DNA of 64,000 bases from Parvularcula sp039818345. GTDB lineage: Bacteria > Pseudomonadota > Alphaproteobacteria > Caulobacterales > Parvularculaceae. Positions 16,332 to 24,496 of the stretch are shown here, in pieces. The translations under genes were made by a program, and so were the position numbers. Position 1 is the stretch's first letter, and each line of letters begins with the position of its first letter. Where the stretch lies: positions 146,024 to 210,023 of the forward strand of contig JBCBUC010000002.1 of NCBI GenBank assembly GCA_039818345.1. Direction: 5' to 3'. A model generated the notes under the pieces. That model searched no databases, was not told where the DNA came from, and saw only the letters and a list, made by a program, of their open reading frames with translations.

Positions 16332-18860
16332 GTGAATCGATCGAGCAATCGGGCAGTATCGGTCCTCACACTGAAAGGTGGGGCATGTCTTGCGGCATTG
16401 GCAGCGGGTTTAGGGTCGGCAGTTGCACAAGGCGATGACGATGTGATCATCGTCACAGGGACGAAAAGGCCGACGACGTTGCAAGAGACGCCAATTGCCA
16501 TTTCGGTGGTCGGGGGCGACACGCTTAAAAAAGCAGAAATTCAGGATGCCTTCGACCTGCAGTCCGTTGTCCCGTCACTTGTGGTGAGCCAGTCGAGCAC
16601 AACGGGTAACGCCGGGTTCTCGATCAGGGGTTTTGGGGGCGTTGCCAGCAACGCCGGTATTGAGCCTTCTGTGGGCGTCTTTATTGATGGTGTTTATCGA
16701 TCCCGTGCATCGGCACAGATATCAGATCTTGTCGGGATTGACCGTGTGGAGGTCCTCCGTGGTCCTCAGTCCACGCTGTTTGGTAAGAACGCATCAGTTG
16801 GCGTTGTGTCGATCGTTACCAAAGAGCCTGAGTTCGAGCGCGGCGGCGACGTGGCGTTCACCTACGGCAATCTCAATGCTGTCCGGATCGATGGCGACTT
16901 GACGGGCCCACTCACTGACAAGCTCGCTTACAGAATCTCCGGAAGCTACAACCGCCGTGATGGTTTTGCTGAAAACTTAGAGACCGGTACGGAGCTTAAT
17001 GAGCGTAATCGTTGGAGTATTCGGGGTCAGCTCCTCTATAAACCAACTGATGATTTCAGTGCGCGGTTCATTGCGGATTATGACAAAATTGATGAGACGT
17101 GTTGTTTCACAGGCAACGTGATCAGTGGTCCAACGACCGATGGTTTGATCTCGGCGCTTGGTGATGTGGTCCGGGAAGATCCGTTTTCGTATGAGACATT
17201 TGCGAACTTTGATCCAGAAAACGAGCTAGAGAACTTTGGTGCCTCACTCCACCTTGAGAAGGATGTCGGTTTCGCATCGCTCACATCGATTACGGCTTAC
17301 CGCGAAAACTCGAACCGTGCGACGTTTGATCCTGACACGTCGTCTGCCGATATCGCCAGCAGCTTTAACGACGGTGAGAGCGATACGTTTACCCAGGAGT
17401 TGCGTCTCACGTCGTCGGACTCGAGCTTGCCGATCGACTGGATGGTGGGTGCGTTCTTCTTTGACGAGTCGATCAGTTTCCCTGGGGAGTTCTTCTATGG
17501 TGATGATTTCCGCGTGTTCGCTGATGCGGCCACGGGAAATTCCTTCACGCTCGTTGAGTCGGCACTCGGATTTGCTCCGGGTACATTTGGCGCATCAGGG
17601 ACTGGCCCAACAGAAGAGCGAGGCCAAGACAACACGTCGTGGTCATTGTTCGCCACCACGGATTGGGACATCACGAACAAACTGACCGCTTCTTTGGGCA
17701 TCAGCTATATCAATGACGAGAAGGAAGCTTTCTTCCGACAGGACAACACGGACGTCTTCTCCAGCCTCGACTTTGTCGAGATCGGCTTTGGTCAGGCACT
17801 CGCTGGTTTGAGCGTGGATCCCACCGATCCTGCCGCCGTCGCGGCCTTTGCGGCTGCCCAGCCCGATCTTTTCGCGGCGGTCGTGGCCGGCGCTCAAGAT
17901 CCGTCGGTGAACACACTTCTTGGCCTCCAACCGTTCCAATTCATTCCTCCGTTTTTGGAGTTTCCGAACGCGGTGGAGAACGGCAAGTCTGACGATGACA
18001 AAGTGACCTACAGCGTCGCCTTATCTTATGACGTTAACAGTGCGATTAATGTTTACGGATCTTATGCCACCGGTTTTAAGGCAACGTCGTGGAACCTGTC
18101 GCGCGACTCTCGTCCGTTTGCGTCGGATTTCATTCCAGGCTCTCCTGTGACCAGTCCGCCTCCATCGGCCATCCGTGATGCGGGTCTTGCAGTGCCAAAC
18201 CTCACGACGGGGACCCGCTTTGCCGGACCCGAGGAAACGGAAGTCTTTGAAATCGGGGCTAAGGTTAGCCTTGACGGGTTTTACCTCAACCTGGCCCTCT
18301 TTGATCAGACCGTGGAAGGGTTTCAGTCCAACGTCTTCCTCGGAACAGGCTTTGCGCTGTCCAATGCTGGCGAACAGTCGACCCGCGGTGTCGAGGTCGA
18401 TATGGGTTGGGAAATTGTCAGTGGCCTGAACCTCATCTTCTCGGGTGCGTTCCTTGATCCAGAGTTTGACGATTTCGCGAACTCACCTGCTGGGGACCTC
18501 ACAGGAGAGCAGCCCGCTGGTATCTCTGAGGTCACGACCTCGACGACCTTGAGCTACGATTTCACGATCAAGGGACTTGATGCTTTCGTAAGGGCAGACT
18601 GGCAGCACTCCAGTTCGACACCATATACAGATAACGAAGCGCTCCAAGACCTCATTGGGTTTGAACGGGAGTTCGATCTTGTCAATGCGTCAGCGGGCGT
18701 CGACTTTCCGAATGGTACAAGGTTTACGGTCTGGGGACGGAACATCTTTGATGAAGAGTACATCACGGGTGCGTTCCCGGCGCTTGTGCAAACCGGCTCG
18801 ATATCGGGTTTCGTGAACCAGCCAGCCACCTATGGTTTCACCATTCGGCATAGCTTCTGA
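16332..18860 (+). CDS. TonB-dependent outer-membrane receptor
   Basis: The preferred start is GTG 16332 because GGGAGG stands at the right distance and the resulting N-terminus (NRSSNRAVSVLTLKGG...AAGLGSAVAQ) is a proper signal peptide; ATG 16293 has no ribosome site. The protein is 842 residues. The plug domain shows a TonB-box-like DVIIVTGTKRPTTLQETP, SIRGFGG, GVFIDGVYRSR and VEVLRGPQSTLFGKNASVGVVSIVT. The barrel ends in the aromatic Phe of FTIRHSF. It imports a ligand across the outer membrane using TonB energy. The cluster context suggests an organic substrate rather than iron, which is inference. Confidence 0.95.
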   Translation: MNRSSNRAVSVLTLKGGACLAALAAGLGSAVAQGDDDVIIVTGTKRPTTLQETPIAISVVGGDTLKKAEIQDAFDLQSVVPSLVVSQSSTTGNAGFSIRGFGGVASNAGIEPSVGVFIDGVYRSRASAQISDLVGIDRVEVLRGPQSTLFGKNASVGVVSIVTKEPEFERGGDVAFTYGNLNAVRIDGDLTGPLTDKLAYRISGSYNRRDGFAENLETGTELNERNRWSIRGQLLYKPTDDFSARFIADYDKIDETCCFTGNVISGPTTDGLISALGDVVREDPFSYETFANFDPENELENFGASLHLEKDVGFASLTSITAYRENSNRATFDPDTSSADIASSFNDGESDTFTQELRLTSSDSSLPIDWMVGAFFFDESISFPGEFFYGDDFRVFADAATGNSFTLVESALGFAPGTFGASGTGPTEERGQDNTSWSLFATTDWDITNKLTASLGISYINDEKEAFFRQDNTDVFSSLDFVEIGFGQALAGLSVDPTDPAAVAAFAAAQPDLFAAVVAGAQDPSVNTLLGLQPFQFIPPFLEFPNAVENGKSDDDKVTYSVALSYDVNSAINVYGSYATGFKATSWNLSRDSRPFASDFIPGSPVTSPPPSAIRDAGLAVPNLTTGTRFAGPEETEVFEIGAKVSLDGFYLNLALFDQTVEGFQSNVFLGTGFALSNAGEQSTRGVEVDMGWEIVSGLNLIFSGAFLDPEFDDFANSPAGDLTGEQPAGISEVTTSTTLSYDFTIKGLDAFVRADWQHSSSTPYTDNEALQDLIGFEREFDLVNASAGVDFPNGTRFTVWGRNIFDEEYITGAFPALVQTGSISGFVNQPATYGFTIRHSF

Positions 18861-18870
18861 AGCGACTTAG

Positions 18871-18908
18871 CTGAGCACGACGGTTTCCTCCCGATCCCTG
18901 CTGCTCAG
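18871..18908. terminator. Possible bidirectional hairpin between convergent genes
   Basis: CTGAGCA (18871-18877) and TGCTCAG (18902-18908) can pair around a long loop between the TonB receptor stop and the hydrolase stop. There is no T tract, so a termination role is weakly supported. Confidence 0.3.
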
Positions 18909-18910
18909 CG

Positions 18911-19948
18911 TCATCTGGCGACGTCAATGAAGCCCATGATAGCTTCGTTGACGTCGTCGCGTCTTTCCATATGCGGCCAATGACCGCTGTCGGGAAAGGA
19001 CAGAAGTGTCACGTCATCAGAAAGCTGAGAGATCATGTTGATCGCGGAGTCAGAGATGATCGGATCGTTCTCTCCCCAGATGAACAAAACAGGAGCTTCA
19101 ATCCTCGCGTCTTGGTGCGGCCAGTACGAACTGGCGACGATGTCATCGGGGCTAGGAATGTTAGCGCGGTACCAGTTGATATGGGCATTGAGGCGTTTGG
19201 GACTTTTCAGTGCTACCCTGAAAACCTCTCCTTCGCTGCGGCTTATCGCACCTGTCGAGACCAATGGTGCGTACGCAGAGTCATAGACTCTATTGGTGGC
19301 TCCAAGAACTGTGAGGAGGGGAGGGTTGGCACGCTTGAGAAGCTCAACATACGCGAAGCGATCGGCCTCTGTTGGGCCTTGTGATATCAGCTCCAAGATC
19401 ACCGTTTGGGGTGGCCCACTCATCGCTGTCACTGTTTGAACGCGGCCGGGGTGACGTTGGGCAATCCCGAGTGCCAGCGCGGCACCCCAGTCGTGACCGA
19501 CGATATGCACTTGGCTTACACCTTTTTCGTCGAGCAATGCATTGATATGGGCGCTAAGCTTTTCAAGCGTATACGCATCAACAGAGTTTGGTGCGCTCGA
19601 CTTACCCACGCCAAGTCCATCGATGGCGATCACGTGAAAATCGCGTGCTAAGTGCCGCATCTGATGATTGAGTGACAGCCAGAACGATGGAAATCCGTGT
19701 AAAAAAAGAACAGTCTCTCCATCTCCAGCTTCTACATAGTGCAGTTGATGTCCTGCGAACTCAAAGTATCCTTCATCAAATTGGGTACTGCCCAAATTTT
19801 GACCATTGATGTACGTAACAGCGGGGTCAGGTTGATTGGTGTGAAGGCATATAGGAGCCGCGCTCCATAAAAATAATGAGCACACGGTTAAACCGAGTAG
19901 AGTAGCAATCGTCACGAATATTTTAGCGATCGTTCCTCGTTTGGTCAT
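18911..19948 (-). CDS. Alpha/beta hydrolase, epoxide-hydrolase-like, membrane-anchored
   Basis: The 345-residue protein has an N-terminal hydrophobic segment (IFVTIATLLGLTVCSLFLW), probably an uncleaved anchor or signal. It then shows the oxyanion-hole motif HGFPSFW at residues 84-90 and the nucleophile elbow GHDWG with Asp153. Later come the acid-bearing WGENDP and the catalytic His in SGHWPHME. Asp as nucleophile places it with epoxide hydrolases and haloalkane dehalogenases rather than with serine esterases. Its start lies inside the end of the tetR-type gene (26-base overlap), so the two are co-transcribed and probably co-regulated. Confidence 0.88.
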   Translation of the reverse strand: MTKRGTIAKIFVTIATLLGLTVCSLFLWSAAPICLHTNQPDPAVTYINGQNLGSTQFDEGYFEFAGHQLHYVEAGDGETVLFLHGFPSFWLSLNHQMRHLARDFHVIAIDGLGVGKSSAPNSVDAYTLEKLSAHINALLDEKGVSQVHIVGHDWGAALALGIAQRHPGRVQTVTAMSGPPQTVILELISQGPTEADRFAYVELLKRANPPLLTVLGATNRVYDSAYAPLVSTGAISRSEGEVFRVALKSPKRLNAHINWYRANIPSPDDIVASSYWPHQDARIEAPVLFIWGENDPIISDSAINMISQLSDDVTLLSFPDSGHWPHMERRDDVNEAIMGFIDVAR

Positions 19949-20582
19949 TCCGTTTTCGCCTGAGTTTTTTTCTTTTAATAAGATAGTCGTTTTTGACCAT
20001 CACGACAGAGCCAATGATCATCGATACTGCGATATCCTCAACTTCTTGCAAAGTCATCTCTCGCGTCAACAAATACTGACCGGCAGCAGCGGGCAGTCCA
20101 TACGATATGTCCGTGGCCGCTCGCGCGAGGTCCATCGGCAGATCAAAATTGTTCGCAACAACGGGAGCAAGATAGTCAACCGACGCTGAGCGTCCATACT
20201 GCGTCGGGTCATCCGTGTCCGAAATACTTGGTTCTGATTGAAGGCGTTCGATGATCAGGCCGCGCTCGTCAATATAGGCCAGGTACTCGTGGGTTACGCT
20301 CCGGACAAGGTCTTCAAAAGTCTCCGCTGCCTTGGCGGCCTCGTACTGGCGTTCACGCAAAGTCTTTAATTCGCGTTCAAGGAGCTCCTTTAAAAGGTCT
20401 GTCAAGCTATCGAAGTAATTGTAGACCAGAGACTTGCTGACACCACAGCTCTGGGCGACTTGATCCATTGTGATAGCGGAAACGCCATTCTCCTCAATGA
20501 GATCGGCCACTTCGTCGAGGATCATCGAGCGGCGCACCTCAGGACTGTATCGGCGACGTGGGGTCGGAGCAGATTTTGTCAT
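19923..20582 (-). CDS. TetR family transcriptional regulator
   Basis: The 219-residue protein has an N-terminal helix-turn-helix: RRYSPEVRRSMILDEVADLIEENGVSAITMDQVAQSCGVSKSLVYNYFDSLTDLLKELL, the standard TetR layout. The C-terminal ligand domain is poorly conserved, as expected, and the tail is basic (LIKRKKLRRKR). It overlaps the hydrolase gene downstream. The likely targets are its own operon and perhaps the TonB receptor cluster, whose upstream region carries the GTCAT-T-ATGAC palindrome. No binding data exist here. Confidence 0.9.
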   Translation of the reverse strand: MTKSAPTPRRRYSPEVRRSMILDEVADLIEENGVSAITMDQVAQSCGVSKSLVYNYFDSLTDLLKELLERELKTLRERQYEAAKAAETFEDLVRSVTHEYLAYIDERGLIIERLQSEPSISDTDDPTQYGRSASVDYLAPVVANNFDLPMDLARAATDISYGLPAAAGQYLLTREMTLQEVEDIAVSMIIGSVVMVKNDYLIKRKKLRRKRNDQTRNDR

Positions 20583-20782
20583 ACTGCAAGATGCCGTGTT
20601 GCGCGCCCGGATGCCAGCGTCTCAACCTTGTAAGGGCGCGGCTTACTACGTCATTGAACCTGTTGGTTGAGCGATTTGGCCAAACTCTAGATCGGGAGGG
20701 GATGGCTCTTGTGCTGAGCAATATTCATGGCGGTGATCTGCTGGGTGCCAGGTTTTTTGAAAATTAGCGCTTTGTCGATGAT

Positions 20783-23680
20783 TTAGCGCTCACCAACTCT
20801 GTTCAGCGCCGCGATTTGGGGGTCGTCCGCTGAGAACAGCGAAGACAACACGATTAATGCGGCCTGCGCATCTTTCTTTGCATCCGAGACTTCCCCAAGT
20901 TCAGCGCGGGAGAGGGCTTTCTCTCCTACCGCCCGGGCGATCATGAAGTGGTCATCGGGTAGGTTGGACAAACCCCACTCGATTGCTTGGTCTGCGAGGG
21001 ACGCAGCGAGCACCGCGTCTCCAGAGCGCCGATAGTGTCTACTAGCATCTGTCAGTAACAAGATGGGTATTGAGCCATCTTCACCTGATGGGTTGGCCAA
21101 CTCGTCCAAAAGCGGTGAGAACAGATCATCGGCTTCATCGTATCGCTCAATCCTGCTCAATAGAGCGGCAAGGGATTGCTGCGCGGTCCTGTGAATAGAG
21201 GCGGGCAGTTCGTTACGCTTTTCAACGACGGACCGCAAAATCGCCTCTGCTTCGTCAAAGCGGTTTAAAAGTGTGAGTGCGTCGCCTTGGGCAGTTTTAA
21301 CCGTGTACGTTACGTAGTGTTCTGGTCCAAAAACTGTGCTAGCGAAATCAACCAAGGGTTCAAGGTCGTGAAAGCCCCCCTCTGGGTCGCCCGCCTTGGT
21401 CCGAATGACGCCAAGTGCTCGGCGGGAGATGAGATAGTGAGGTGTTTCTGCCCACTGGCTTCCCTCGAGCAGCGAGACGGCTTCCTCACCAAGCGCAATG
21501 GCTTCGTCGAACCTTCCCATGTTCGATGCCGTGAACGCAGCGAGCGCCATGTGGCGCATCAACTGCGGGTTTTCGTCTGTCCAAATCTCCCGGGCACGCT
21601 CCAATGCGATTTTCGCATATTGATCCGCTAGCGGATAACCTCCGACGCGAAGCGCCGTCGCGGCGAGGTTGGAGTGACGCACGACGGTATCGGGGTGCAA
21701 TGGCCCGATGACGACGTCAGATATCTCTGCGATGTCCTGGCCGATGACCAACGCGTCCCGTGTCCGGCCCGTCGTCGACAGCGCGTTGCTGTAGTCACCG
21801 AGAACAACTAGGAGATCATTTGTAGGTGGTTGGCCGTCAATTTCGAGCGTCTCGCGAGCGTCGAGAAGAACTGGTATGGCCTCTTCGAACCGTCCGATAT
21901 CGGTCAATGTCGAGCCCAGTGTGCCGAGAGTTCGTCCGTACAATTGCGGGTCACTGAATGCTCCATCTTCGTGGAGTTGAAGAGCAGCGCGTGCTTGCTT
22001 CTCTGCTTCGACGAAACGCGCCGCAACGCGGAGGCTTTCTGCATAAAGCCTCAAAGATCCAGCAACTATGTGAGGATCAACATCTGGTTGATCCTCCAAG
22101 ATCTCGACGCTCCGTTGCTGCAGTTCCAAGCTTCGGTCTTTGTCTCCAATTGCAGAGTAGCTGACGCCCATCACCCGAAGCAATTCGGCTTGTAATATTG
22201 GTTGATCCGTCAGCTGATTGATATCGGCGACACCTACGTTGAGAAGTTCGAGCGCTGTGATTTCTTCGCCTTGCGCACGTACTGGTGATGCGCTCTCGAA
22301 AAGGTCCGTCAAGAACTGAGACACCTCATTGGACCGCGACGCCGCGCGTTGCGCGTCAAGGGCCGCCTGAACGGCTTGATTTCTCTCGTCAGTCAGACGC
22401 GCAGTATAGTACGTGTTGAGAGCGAACAGGCCGAGCAACACCGCAGCTGCAGCGGTGAGCGGCTTGGCCTGCCGTAGAGCAAACTTCCTCGCTTTATAGA
22501 CCCAGTCATCGCCAGCAGCTTCGACCGGTTCGTGACGCAAGAACCGTCCGAGGTCTTCTGCCAACGCGCGGGCACTCGGATACCGTCGCTCAGGCTCTTT
22601 TTGCAGGCACCTGACGACGATGTTGTCGAGATCGCCGGCAAGCGTTTGGCGTAGGCGGGAGACGGACATCGATCTGTTGCGGCCCAGCTGTTCGACCGAG
22701 CAAGATGGGTTGGACCCGTCCGAATGGGCTGCTCTTATGATTGCGGTGCTTGGTTTGGCGGGCTCTTGATCGAGGATAGCGCTTTCAAGGTCGCGCGGCT
22801 TCGAGACTTTGTCGCCATAGGGCGACCGACCGACCAGCAGTGTGAACAGCACCACGCCGAGCGAGTAGACGTCGCTGGCCACTGATATCGGCTCTCCGCG
22901 CAGCTGTTCTGGGCTGGCGTATTCTGGTGTCAGGACGCGAGCATCTGTAGCGGTCAAGCCAGCACCTGCGTCTGTGCTCGGATCGATCAGTCGAGCAATC
23001 CCAAAATCTAAGAGCTTTGGAACTCCGTCCTTGTCCACAAGTATGTTGCTGGGTTTCAGATCGCGATGCACAACCAAATTTCGGTGCGCATAATCAACCG
23101 CCTCGCATACTCTTTGAAAAAGCCGTATGCGATCGATCACATTCAAATTTTGCTCATCGCAGTGAGCATCGATGCTGATACCATCAATGTACTGCATAAC
23201 CAAGTAGGGCACTTGATCGCTGGTTTCTCCGCCATCAATCAATGTTGCGATGTTCGGATGGTTGAGTGATGCGAGGATCTGACGTTCGGATCGAAACCGC
23301 TCGATTGATACCGGGCTTAGCAAGGGGTTCGACATCACTTTGATGGCGGCCGACTGCGCGTAGCTCTCGTCCGTGCGTTCAGCCAAGAAGACGGCGCCCA
23401 TCCCGCCAGAGCCAATTCGTTCTTTGACCGTGTAAGCACCCAGCGAACGGCCAACCCAGGGGTCTGAAAGCTCCCCAGCCAATTCACGAACAGTATCAAC
23501 GATTGATGATTGGATCGTGTCTCCACCGCTGGCATCAGCACGCAGTAAAGCACGTAACTTGTCAGCAAGCGGTCTGTGCACCTCGGAAAACTCTCTGATA
23601 AATGTATCGCGTGCTCTACCGTCGAGGCTCACCGCTGTTGCGAAAGCTTCTTCCAGTATCAGTTGATCAGCATCCGCCAT
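20783..23680 (-). CDS. Ser/Thr protein kinase with transmembrane segment and TPR-like repeats
   Basis: The 965-residue protein has a kinase domain at about residues 82-385: Gly loop GSGGMG (90-95), Lys114 in AAIKVM, the catalytic loop HRDLKPSN (205-212), DFG at 225-227 and the activation-segment end TPEYASPEQ. A membrane helix lies at about 408-425 (LTAAAAVLLGLFALNTYY). The large extracytoplasmic half consists of helical repeats of TPR type (for example VGVSYSAIGDKDRSLELQQRSVEIL, LGTLGSTLTDIGRFEEAIPVLLDA). An N-terminal helical segment precedes the kinase. It follows the ECF sigma gene by 55 bases in the same direction. This pairing suggests a phosphorylation-linked transcription switch. Confidence 0.93.
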   Translation of the reverse strand: MADADQLILEEAFATAVSLDGRARDTFIREFSEVHRPLADKLRALLRADASGGDTIQSSIVDTVRELAGELSDPWVGRSLGAYTVKERIGSGGMGAVFLAERTDESYAQSAAIKVMSNPLLSPVSIERFRSERQILASLNHPNIATLIDGGETSDQVPYLVMQYIDGISIDAHCDEQNLNVIDRIRLFQRVCEAVDYAHRNLVVHRDLKPSNILVDKDGVPKLLDFGIARLIDPSTDAGAGLTATDARVLTPEYASPEQLRGEPISVASDVYSLGVVLFTLLVGRSPYGDKVSKPRDLESAILDQEPAKPSTAIIRAAHSDGSNPSCSVEQLGRNRSMSVSRLRQTLAGDLDNIVVRCLQKEPERRYPSARALAEDLGRFLRHEPVEAAGDDWVYKARKFALRQAKPLTAAAAVLLGLFALNTYYTARLTDERNQAVQAALDAQRAASRSNEVSQFLTDLFESASPVRAQGEEITALELLNVGVADINQLTDQPILQAELLRVMGVSYSAIGDKDRSLELQQRSVEILEDQPDVDPHIVAGSLRLYAESLRVAARFVEAEKQARAALQLHEDGAFSDPQLYGRTLGTLGSTLTDIGRFEEAIPVLLDARETLEIDGQPPTNDLLVVLGDYSNALSTTGRTRDALVIGQDIAEISDVVIGPLHPDTVVRHSNLAATALRVGGYPLADQYAKIALERAREIWTDENPQLMRHMALAAFTASNMGRFDEAIALGEEAVSLLEGSQWAETPHYLISRRALGVIRTKAGDPEGGFHDLEPLVDFASTVFGPEHYVTYTVKTAQGDALTLLNRFDEAEAILRSVVEKRNELPASIHRTAQQSLAALLSRIERYDEADDLFSPLLDELANPSGEDGSIPILLLTDASRHYRRSGDAVLAASLADQAIEWGLSNLPDDHFMIARAVGEKALSRAELGEVSDAKKDAQAALIVLSSLFSADDPQIAALNRVGER

Positions 23681-23735
23681 GGAAAATGTCCGCGACCTTG
23701 ACCGTCAATTGGTCATTGAACCGATTGATCCATCG

Positions 23736-24359
23736 TTATACGTTATTCTGCAAATAGTCTTTCAACCATGCCCTTGCAAAGCGCAGTTCTCGACCAATTG
23801 TGCTGACCGATGATCCCACAGCGACAGACATTTCTTCTGTTGTCAAACCACCAAAGTACTGAAACTCGATCAGTTGAGCCTTTCTCGGGTCTTGAGCCGA
23901 CAACGCATTGAGAGCGGTTTCCAAATCCAGCAACATGACGTCTGCTTCGCTGGCTGGTGTGGATGACTCATCTAGCGTGACGCGAATGTCGTTCCCTCCA
24001 CGTTTCAGTGCATTGCGTTTCTCCGCGTAGTCGATCAGCAGTCGCCTCATGTTCCGTGCAGCGATCGCGTAGAAGTGAGCGCGGTCTTGCCAGTCCACGT
24101 CGGCATCGACGAGCCGCGCAAAAGCCTCGTGCACAAGCGCAGTCGGCTGAAGGGTGTGCCCTTGCCGTTCTGAGCGAAACAGCCGCCCAGCGATTCGGCG
24201 GAGCTCTTCGTAAACAAGCGGTGCAAGGTCGTTGCCAGCCTGTTCATCGCCGTTCGACCAAGCTTTGAGGAACGAAGTGACGTTTACGTCGTCATTTATC
24301 ATCTGTTTGCACGTGCCCTCTCCGGTCGGGATGAGATGCTGAGCCGACGGTACGGTCAA
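23736..24359 (-). CDS. ECF-type sigma factor (TIGR02999-like), partner of the kinase
   Basis: The frame encodes 207 residues from 24359. A start at ATG 24302 (MINDDVNV, 188 residues) is equally plausible. Region 2 contains LVYEELRRIAGRLFRSER, TLQPTALVHEAFARLVD and FYAIAARNMRRLLIDYAE, a pattern I associate with TIGR02999 sigma factors that are often next to Ser/Thr kinases. Region 4 is EFQYFGGLTTEEMSVAVGSSVSTIGRELRFARAWLKDYL. No anti-sigma factor gene is visible, and the adjacent kinase may take that control role. Its promoter region is shared with the divergent glycine-rich gene. Confidence 0.92.
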   Translation of the reverse strand: MTVPSAQHLIPTGEGTCKQMINDDVNVTSFLKAWSNGDEQAGNDLAPLVYEELRRIAGRLFRSERQGHTLQPTALVHEAFARLVDADVDWQDRAHFYAIAARNMRRLLIDYAEKRNALKRGGNDIRVTLDESSTPASEADVMLLDLETALNALSAQDPRKAQLIEFQYFGGLTTEEMSVAVGSSVSTIGRELRFARAWLKDYLQNNV

Positions 24360-24496
24360 TGTGACCGCTGCAAAAGACTTTGGTCGTGATAAAAAAGTCT
24401 GACCGAAATCCGGGGCATTTCCCGCTTCTCAATGTGAAGGGCCCCGCGACCAAGCTGCGCGGCTCCAAGAGATGTTGAAAAACGAGGGCGGGTAAA

